The notes under the pieces were generated by a model. That model ran no database searches, was not told the origin of the DNA, and saw nothing but the letters and a program-made list of their open reading frames with translations. Below, one piece after another: positions 28,468 to 33,468 of a DNA stretch of 33,468 nucleotides. The position numbers were made by a program, and so were the translations under genes. Origin of the DNA: an uncultured Bacteroidales bacterium (lineage in GTDB: Bacteria; Bacteroidota; Bacteroidia; Bacteroidales; Bacteroidaceae); NCBI GenBank assembly GCA_902768605.1, contig CACXLY010000050.1, positions 1-33,468 on the forward strand, written 5' to 3'. Positions within the stretch are counted from its first letter, which is position 1, and each line of letters begins with the position of its first letter.

Positions 28468-28739
28468 GTTATTCCGTAAGGACCACCAGGCGTTTTGATA
28501 AAAGTGTGGAGAGGATGAAGAAACGCGGCCTTCCAATGGAAGAGTTGCGTTTGGTCATCTCCCTGCTGATGCAGACAGGTACATTGCCTTCAAACTATCG
28601 CCCCCATAAGTTGACGGGCAAATATAAAGGCAAATGGGAGTGTCATATAAAAGGTGACTGGCTGCTTGTCTGGGAGCAGCATGACGCGGAGCTGCTGCTC
28701 ATAATGATCGACACAGGCTCTCATTCTGATATATTCTGA
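28464..28739 (+). CDS. YafQ family mRNA interferase toxin
   Basis: This is a 91-aa RelE-superfamily ribonuclease toxin. The diagnostic run is H-K-L-T-G-K-Y-K-G-K-W-E-C-H-I-K-G-D-W-L-L, followed by a C-terminal I-D-T-G-S-H-S-D-I-F. YafQ family toxins cleave mRNA on the ribosome and use a histidine near the C-terminal H-S-D-x-F, present here. The antitoxin lies upstream in an ATGA overlap, and coaD starts 3 bases after the stop. The module seems to have been placed between parE and coaD. Confidence 0.9.
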   Translation: MSYSVRTTRRFDKSVERMKKRGLPMEELRLVISLLMQTGTLPSNYRPHKLTGKYKGKWECHIKGDWLLVWEQHDAELLLIMIDTGSHSDIF

Positions 28740-28742
28740 CAG

Positions 28743-29183
28743 ATGAAACAAGCGGTACTTTTCCCTGGGTCGTTCGACCCCTTTACTCTCGGCCACGCCG
28801 ACATCGTCAGGCGGGCGCTCGGGCTTTTCGACGAGGTCGTCGTCGCCGTCGGTTACAACGAGCAGAAGAGCGGCTGGCAGCCCGTCGCAGAGCGTGTCGC
28901 AGCCATCCGGAACCTCTATGCCGACGAGCCGCGCATCAGGGTGGAGAGCTACACGGGACTGACGGCAGATTTCGCCCGGTCGCAAGGCGTCGCAGCCATT
29001 GTCCGCGGAGTTCGCCGGGTGGCTGATTTCGAGTACGAAATGCAGATGGCGGACGTCAACCGGCGGCTCACCGGCATCGAGACCATCCTTCTGCCCGCAT
29101 CGCCAGAGCTGGCCAGCCTCAGCAGCTCCATTGTCCGCGAGCTTGCCCACTTCGGACACGACGTTTCGCCCTTCCTCCCCTGA
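28743..29183 (+). CDS. coaD: Phosphopantetheine adenylyltransferase
   Basis: CoaD joins ATP and 4'-phosphopantetheine to make dephospho-CoA, the fourth step of CoA biosynthesis. The 146-aa product has P8-G-S-F-D-P-F-T-L-G-H with the T/HxGH nucleotidyltransferase motif, and LSSSIVRELAHFGHDVSPFLP at the C-terminus with the S-S-S-x-x-R-E motif. Length is slightly below the usual 155-165. It begins 3 bases after the YafQ toxin stop, so it may now be translated from the toxin operon. Downstream is a broken dockerin-type gene, preceded by degenerate 22-bp repeat units. Confidence 0.95.
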   Translation: MKQAVLFPGSFDPFTLGHADIVRRALGLFDEVVVAVGYNEQKSGWQPVAERVAAIRNLYADEPRIRVESYTGLTADFARSQGVAAIVRGVRRVADFEYEMQMADVNRRLTGIETILLPASPELASLSSSIVRELAHFGHDVSPFLP

Positions 29184-29197
29184 CACGTTGTAAAACG

Positions 29198-29246
29198 CCA
29201 CGCATAGCGCCGAGGCAATTCCTGCAGCAAGGGACAGCCGGCGCCT
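29198..29246. repeat. Degenerate 22-bp repeat units beside the broken dockerin gene
   Basis: CCACGCATAGCG (29198) and CCTGCAGCAAGGGACAGCCG (29221) are 23 bases apart. The second matches the CCACAGCAAG unit and its GGCCGACG tail at about 22 of 27 positions. It ends where coding similarity to the dockerin-type protein appears, so it sits at the gene's broken 5' edge. Confidence 0.6.
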
Positions 29247-31202
29247 TCCGTCCGAGCAACGACCGCTACAGCACCAATTATGCTGCCGGTATCTATGCGA
29301 ACGGCATCTTCAACTATTTCCCCACCGTTATCGAAGACTATGTAGCGGCTGCCGATACGGTTGACCAGGTGAACTGCAACCTGCACGGACAGGGCGCCCT
29401 CGACTTGCCGGTTTATGACGATAACTTCTCGCTCGACGACGCTCAGGCAGATGATAACGGCGCCAACCTCTTGGGCTTTGTCGTTCACGGTCCTTACGGA
29501 ATGGCTGCCGCTGCAAACGCAGGCCGCTACCAGGTCTATACCATCGCAAAGGTCGGTGAGGACGGGAAGCTCACTATCGGCATCAAGAGCGACGGCACGA
29601 AATACAGCAACGATTGGGTCGGATGGGGTCCCATCAGCATTCTCTATACAGGCACCGACGAGGCGAAATCCGACGAGGCTCTCGACAAGGTGCTGCAGAA
29701 CATGACAGCCCGCGCAAAAAACCTCATCGACTACAGCATCGGCGACGACTTCGAGGACCCCAATGCAACGCCTAACTTCTCCCTCGCCCTGCGCGACTCC
29801 CTCCAGCAGGCCGTGGGTGCCACCGAAGGCGCAGAGACTGTCGAGGCGAAGGCCGAGCTTGCCGAAACCTTCTCGCGTCTCTTCCAGAAGGTTTACGAGT
29901 GCAAACGCGCCTATGCTGACCTCTACAACTATGCCTCCATCCTCGAATGGCTGGAGAGCGGCAACCTGCCTCTTATTGAAAAAGACGAGGCCGGCGATTG
30001 GTACGAGACGGACGACATGGTATTCAGCGACGCGGATTTGGACGCAATCTATGGCGCATTCGAAGACATGTACGACGCCTTCAACGACGGTACATACACC
30101 ACGGAGCAGGCCCTCAACCCCACCTCCGCCATGAGCCCCGAGACGGCTGAGCTGCTTGCCACCATCGTTCCCGAGAAGGACGACGACGGATACTACCTCA
30201 TCGCAAACGCCAAGCAGTTCGTGGCCTGCCGCGCTCTCGTCAACTCCCTCGACAACACGCTGAAAGCCAAGCTCGATGGCGACGTGGATATGTCCGGCAT
30301 CGGCATGGAGCCCATCAGGTTCAACGACGTCTTCAGCGGCACCTTCGACGGACAGGGCCACGCCCTCGAGAACGTCTGCATCTCCCATTACGGCGATATG
30401 CACACAGCCCTCTTCTTCGAATTGAAAAACGCTACCGTGAAGAACCTGAAGCTGACGGGCGAATACCACAGCGACCAGCAGCGCATGGCGGGCCTCGCCG
30501 CTTGGACATCGGGAACGACAAACATCGACAACTGCGAAATTGCGGTAGCCCTCTACTCCGACAAGGAGGGTGACGGCACGCATGGAGGCGTCATGGCAGT
30601 CCACGGCAGAGGCGGCACCTGCAACGTCAGCAATTGCATCGTCGCCTGCCAGTTCATTGGCCCGAACACCTTCAGCGTAGGCGGTGTCTGCGGCTGGAGA
30701 GACGCCACGCTCAACGTCAGGAACACGCTCGTCCTCTCCGAGTACGACCTCGCCGCCGAGCCCGCAAGCTATCAGACAGCCACCATCTCGCGCAACGGCT
30801 ATACGGACCAGGGCAACGTCTTCTACGGACCCTCGGCACGCAGGGAGGACGGCATCAACCAGGCCACGGGAGTATCCGACCAGCAGCTTGCAAGCGGAGA
30901 AATCACCTGGAAGCTCTGGCGGAAGCCAGAGCGAGACGCCTGTCTGGTTCCAGACCATCGGCACGGACGCTACACCCCGCCTCTTCGGCGGACTCGTCGT
31001 CTATGAGCGCGAAGGCACGTATTTCAACATGCTCGCTGGCGATGCCAATGCCGACGGCAGCGTCGATGTGGCCGACTATACGTACATCCTCAACCTTATG
31101 GCGGACGAGGCCTACGACCCGATGGGCGACGTGAACGGAGACGGCTTCGTCGATGTGGCGGATGCAACATACGTGCTGAACATCATGGCAGACCAGCAAT
31201 AA
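29246..31202 (+). pseudogene. Truncated and frameshifted dockerin-type secreted protein
   Basis: The frame opens without a start codon. The first coherent residues are F-R-P-S-N-D-R-Y-S-T-N-Y-A-A-G-I-Y-A-N (29246 on), lacking a signal peptide. The middle is a secreted-protein type sequence with GTFDGQGHALENVCIS and repeated Gly/Asn-rich beta segments, as in GLUG-like adhesins. At about 30905-30925 the frame shifts: one frame gives GEITWKLW then nonsense, while another continues as GGSQSETPVWFQTIG, LFGGLVVYERE and a C-terminal dockerin-like pair of calcium loops (D-A-N-A-D-G-S-V-D-V-A-D and D-V-N-G-D-G-F-V-D-V-A-D). Removing one base near 30911-30916 would restore it. It is probably a decaying gene; sequencing error is possible for the frameshift only. 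Confidence 0.75.
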
Positions 31203-31229
31203 AACTGGAACAAGCCAACCCTTTCTTTT

Positions 31230-31322
31230 AATTCATAATTCATAATTCATAATTAAGGCTACGCCCTGACTCTTCGCGAAAAATAATTATGGACTACGAA
31301 TTAAGAATTATGAATTATTATT
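31230..31322. repeat. AT-rich direct and inverted repeats at the edge of the AT-rich island
   Basis: AATTCATAATTCATAATT words (31230-31255) are mirrored by TTAAGAATTATGAATTATTA (31301-31320). The same ATGAATTA word is tandemly repeated at 6938-6967. This lies between the broken dockerin gene and the Doc toxin gene, in a gap (31203-31396) with no gene. Confidence 0.75.
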
Positions 31323-31396
31323 GTCTCTATATTGAACATGTTCAAATTTTTCAAATGGCTGCGGACAATTGCAAACCTTTCAAATAACTTTGCTAC

Positions 31397-31846
31397 TCAG
31401 AACAATGGACTTTTTTCCATCGCATGAATAACTTCAAGTTTTGTTTCCTCATCAAGCTCTTTTCTGTTAATCACCGAATGAATGATTTTTGCAAGTAGCT
31501 CCTTATCTATGTTACCTGCTGCTACATGCCAGATATATGCTTCCATGTAAGGCAGGAAATGAAAACCTGCCCAACCTCTTTTATTTTTGATAAGGAAATG
31601 AGCACCTATCACCAGTGATATACGCTTATTTCCATCCGCAAAATAATGACCCGTGCAGAAAGCAAACACCATATACGTCAATTTCTCTTCTAAGGTCGGG
31701 TAGTATAAATCGTTTTGTACGAAATCAAGAACCTTTTCTATTTCGGTTCGTTCTCGTATACCAGACATTCCACCACCACTTTGCTCAATGGTTTCCCGGT
31801 AATATCCAAGAACATCTTCAAAGCTAAGATAAATGAAATCCTCCAT
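31397..31846 (-). CDS. Fic/Doc family toxin (death-on-curing)
   Basis: This is a 149-aa Fic-fold protein of the Doc type. The motif H-Y-F-A-D-G-N-K-R-I (about residues 67-76) corresponds to the Fic signature HxFx[D/A][G/A]NKR. The Doc enzyme phosphorylates EF-Tu and so blocks translation; other Fic proteins AMPylate targets. Which applies here is inferred from length and from the NKR ending. It starts 5 bases after the stop of the 336-aa DNA-binding gene, an antitoxin-toxin type order. It is AT-rich compared with the rest of the window, indicating transfer. Confidence 0.88.
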   Translation of the reverse strand: MEDFIYLSFEDVLGYYRETIEQSGGGMSGIRERTEIEKVLDFVQNDLYYPTLEEKLTYMVFAFCTGHYFADGNKRISLVIGAHFLIKNKRGWAGFHFLPYMEAYIWHVAAGNIDKELLAKIIHSVINRKELDEETKLEVIHAMEKSPLF

Positions 31847-31851
31847 TGCCT

Positions 31852-32862
31852 TTATTTTTTTAGACGTTCAAGAACATGTTTGTTTTCATCGTTATCCAGA
31901 AGTTTTTCTAAATCTACAGAATCTGAGCCGATGAATCTTTCGAATTCTTCAGGAGAAACAGCTCGCAAATATCCCGCAATACCATCATGATAGACATCAC
32001 GAAGCCCAAGATCTAAGGAAGCCATCTTCTGACGAGCGTCATACAAGAATGGGGACATGGCAGGACTCTCTGCTTGTTCATTGATTAGTGCCTGAACCTC
32101 TGGTATGCTTATTTTTCTATGCAGCCTAACAGACAGGTCACGAATGGCACTTCCAACTCCATTCTCAAAAGAACTGATAACACGAAGAACCTCTGCATAC
32201 ATTGTCGCCTTGGCATTATCCTTGGGTTCTAGTTTTAATAATTCCTTATATTGTTTTGCATTTTCATGAAACACTGCCTTATAAATCATATCCGTAATAG
32301 AAGCATATTTATAAGTCGGATGCCCATCTACATAATCGTTAATCGGTGCAGTTAAATTTTTTCTGTAATTCTCTTCCTGAATCGCTGCAGGAAGAAAATC
32401 CCTATCGCGCCAGTTGATATATTTTGTTCCACCACCAGCTTTCTCATTAATGGTAGATATGACAATATCCAGGATGAGACTACGAATTCGTTTGGCTTTC
32501 TCACTTTCAGCGAGCAGCATACCTATGTTCAAAAATGCGCGAAAATCGAAAAGAGATAAAGATACTGTTTTGTGACCGACATTTATGTCGGGAGCAAATT
32601 GTAACTTAAACTCTTTCAGGCGCTTACCCCTACATAAAAAGTAACCATTCCTTTCAAGTTCTTCTTTGTTTGTCTCTAAATATCGTTCTATCGTCCTAAC
32701 ATCCACTTCATAGAAATCAGCTACCATTTGTTTGGTAAGATAATACTTTCCTTCAAAATGATAGGCTTCTATGTCCAATGCGCTTTGGATACGAGGTATT
32801 GCCAGATTATTATTCAGAACATTCTGGCGCTCTATAGCTGATGTTGTTAAATCTTTTGCCAT
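31852..32862 (-). CDS. DNA-binding protein partnered with the Doc toxin
   Basis: This is a 336-aa protein that I cannot place in a named family with certainty. The N-terminal part contains an HTH-like segment, YYLTKQMVADFYEVDVRTIERYLETNKEEL (about residues 40-68). A conserved-looking block, SLFDFRAFLNIGMLLAESEKAKRIRSLILDIV, follows and resembles phage anti-repressor/Bro-like or RhuM-like domains. The C-terminal half is helical and includes DMIYKAVFHENAKQYKELL. It precedes the Doc gene by 5 bases, so it may serve as a large antitoxin or regulator, much bigger than Phd. AT-rich codon use points to horizontal transfer. Antitoxin function is inference. Confidence 0.7.
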   Translation of the reverse strand: MAKDLTTSAIERQNVLNNNLAIPRIQSALDIEAYHFEGKYYLTKQMVADFYEVDVRTIERYLETNKEELERNGYFLCRGKRLKEFKLQFAPDINVGHKTVSLSLFDFRAFLNIGMLLAESEKAKRIRSLILDIVISTINEKAGGGTKYINWRDRDFLPAAIQEENYRKNLTAPINDYVDGHPTYKYASITDMIYKAVFHENAKQYKELLKLEPKDNAKATMYAEVLRVISSFENGVGSAIRDLSVRLHRKISIPEVQALINEQAESPAMSPFLYDARQKMASLDLGLRDVYHDGIAGYLRAVSPEEFERFIGSDSVDLEKLLDNDENKHVLERLKK

Positions 32863-32917
32863 AAATATGATAATTGTATTTCTATTCTTCTATTTATTGT
32901 AATTGTCAGGAATCTCC

Positions 32918-33295
32918 TCAGCTGCCATGCTTGACAGTCCTGTCTTGCAGAAAAATCTTATTGAGTGTATATGCCAGCGATTCCAGCGTTTCTTCACGTT
33001 TCGATGGTTTCAGTTCGCACTCCCACACCGTAATACAATGCCAGCCCATTGCCGCTAGCTTACGCTGCTCCTCCTTGTCACGTTCCTTGTTGCGTCGTAT
33101 CTTGTTCACCCAGAACTCACGGTTCGTCTTAGGAATCTTACAACACACCGAACTCTCCAAGCTTGTTCTCCCCTCGCCCACGGGAGATGGGTTAGGGGTG
33201 AGGCTACACCTGTGTCCATGCCAGAAGCACCCATTCACAAGGTAGTGTTTCAATTTGTGTGTCTGAAGCCTGTAGACTTCACGATGCCGTTGCAA
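32918..33295 (-). pseudogene. Degraded Vsr (very short patch repair) endonuclease with in-frame insertion
   Basis: The C-terminal two thirds of a Vsr-type T:G mismatch endonuclease is clear: VNGCFWHGH, then PKTNREFWVNKIRRNKERD and LAAMGWHCITVWECELK. The normal N-terminal portion (about 60 residues) is missing, and the frame begins only at a TTG. Between HGHRC and IPKTNREFW about 20 residues, including L-T-P-N-P-S-P-V-G-E-G-R, have no Vsr equivalent; their DNA (33170-33203) is an imperfect palindrome of a common REP-type sequence. I treat it as a pseudogene. No methyltransferase gene is nearby in the window. Confidence 0.75.
33170..33203. repeat. REP-like imperfect palindrome inserted in the vsr remnant
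   Basis: CCCCTCGCCC at the left and GGGGTGAGG at the right form an imperfect inverted repeat around GGGAGATGGGTTA. It lies in the vsr frame without breaking it. The encoded peptide L-T-P-N-P-S-P is a common signature of such elements. Confidence 0.6.
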
Positions 33296-33341
33296 AGTTA
33301 ATTATAAATTTGACATTGTATCATTATTCGACGTTTTTTTA

Positions 33342-33349
33342 TATTTTTG
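33342..33349 (+). promoter_or_regulatory. Possible -7 element at the island/remnant junction
   Basis: TATTTTTG fits TAnnTTTG. A transcript would start right where the GC-rich sequence begins (about 33355). No -33 partner at ideal spacing; a chance match in AT-rich DNA is possible. Confidence 0.35.
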
Positions 33350-33354
33350 CACTT

Positions 33355-33435
33355 CAGCCTGACGAGGACACGGGCTCTGCTGAGGAGCAACCCGCCAGCA
33401 ACAAGGCTGCGCCCGAACTGGAAACAGAGGTATAA
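33355..33435 (+). pseudogene. 3' coding remnant of an unidentified gene
   Basis: From 33355 the sequence becomes GC-rich, and one frame reads Q-P-D-E-D-T-G-S-A-E-E-Q-P-A-S-N-K-A-A-P, then ELETEV and a TAA at 33433-33435. This looks like an acidic, Ala/Pro-rich protein tail. No start codon precedes it; upstream is AT-rich non-coding DNA. A hairpin follows (GAGCCGTCC 33438-33446 with GGGCGGCTC 33454-33462), probably its terminator. It could instead be part of a non-coding RNA. Confidence 0.4.
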
Positions 33436-33437
33436 TT

Positions 33438-33462
33438 GAGCCGTCCTACCCATGGGCGGCTC
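33438..33462 (+). terminator. Terminator-like hairpin at the window end
   Basis: GAGCCG(T)CC and GG(G)CGGCTC pair around TACCCAT. The sequence after it is cut by the window edge (CACTGT), so a U-run cannot be judged. Confidence 0.45.
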
Positions 33463-33468
33463 CACTGT

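Noticed and set aside
28949..30964. A 671-aa open frame antisense to coaD and the dockerin-type remnant
   Set aside because: It spans two unrelated + strand genes that have clear motifs, and its sequence is valine/glycine-rich with no domain. It is a frame shadow.
33355..33468. A small structured RNA such as tmRNA, 6S or SRP RNA starting at the TATTTTTG element
   Set aside because: No conserved core of those RNAs could be matched, and one frame gives a plausible acidic protein tail with a stop followed by a hairpin. I kept it as a coding remnant with low confidence.

Overview
This looks like a chromosomal segment of a fairly GC-rich Bacteroidales bacterium, most likely Prevotellaceae-like. 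The evidence is the repeated TAnnTTTG -7 element (TACCTTTG or TATCTTTG) in front of gene starts, the scarcity of strong Shine-Dalgarno sequences, the DUF4271-hemD-rnpA-yidD-tatD gene order, and typical Bacteroidales products such as a U32 RlhA-type protein, a class I CoA-transferase, a GH2/CBM32 beta-galactosidase and a dockerin-like secreted protein. No rRNA, tRNA or CRISPR array was recognised. Taxonomy is an inference from gene content.

Layout. 1-4450: surface-glycan genes. Two glycosyltransferases run on the + strand (the first cut by the window edge). They converge on a minus operon of an LpxL-type acyltransferase followed by two tandem GT2 paralogues. 4573-6909: a small sigma-70 factor, a repeat-rich gap with two different 22-bp-period arrays, and the U32 protein. 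6938-8392: metK behind a long leader with SAM-II-like features. 8389-11801: a tightly packed run (LOG protein, DUF4271 membrane protein, hemD, rnpA, yidD, tatD) with stop/start overlaps. 11821-17056: a CoA-transferase with its own promoter, then recJ and recQ. 17037-18281: an unrecognised HIRAN-like gene split by an in-frame TGA. 18300-18825: an intergenic repeat zone. 18828-24739: an S24/LexA-like repressor divergent from a PfkB kinase, followed by a secreted GH2 beta-galactosidase. 25077-29183: a GNAT-like protein, topoisomerase IV subunit B, a YafQ-type toxin-antitoxin pair and coaD. 29198-31202: a truncated, frameshifted dockerin-type gene. 31230-33350: an AT-rich island carrying a Doc toxin, a large DNA-binding partner and a wrecked vsr endonuclease gene. 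It ends against a GC-rich coding remnant at the window end.

The most unusual signal is a family of 22-bp repeats (core CCACAGCAAG). It forms phased arrays in three intergenic gaps, has a degenerate pair beside the broken dockerin gene, and appears with 16- and 18-nt exact identity, in 22-bp phase, inside the tatD reading frame. No encoded partner (transposase, Cas, reverse transcriptase) is visible in the window, so a function for the family cannot be assigned from sequence alone.

Other items worth a second look are the TGA-interrupted HIRAN-like gene, the candidate pseudoknot riboswitch in front of metK, the Doc/DNA-binding pair, the vsr gene with an in-frame palindromic insertion, and a pair of 33-nt blocks that differ by the same substitution at three equivalent places.
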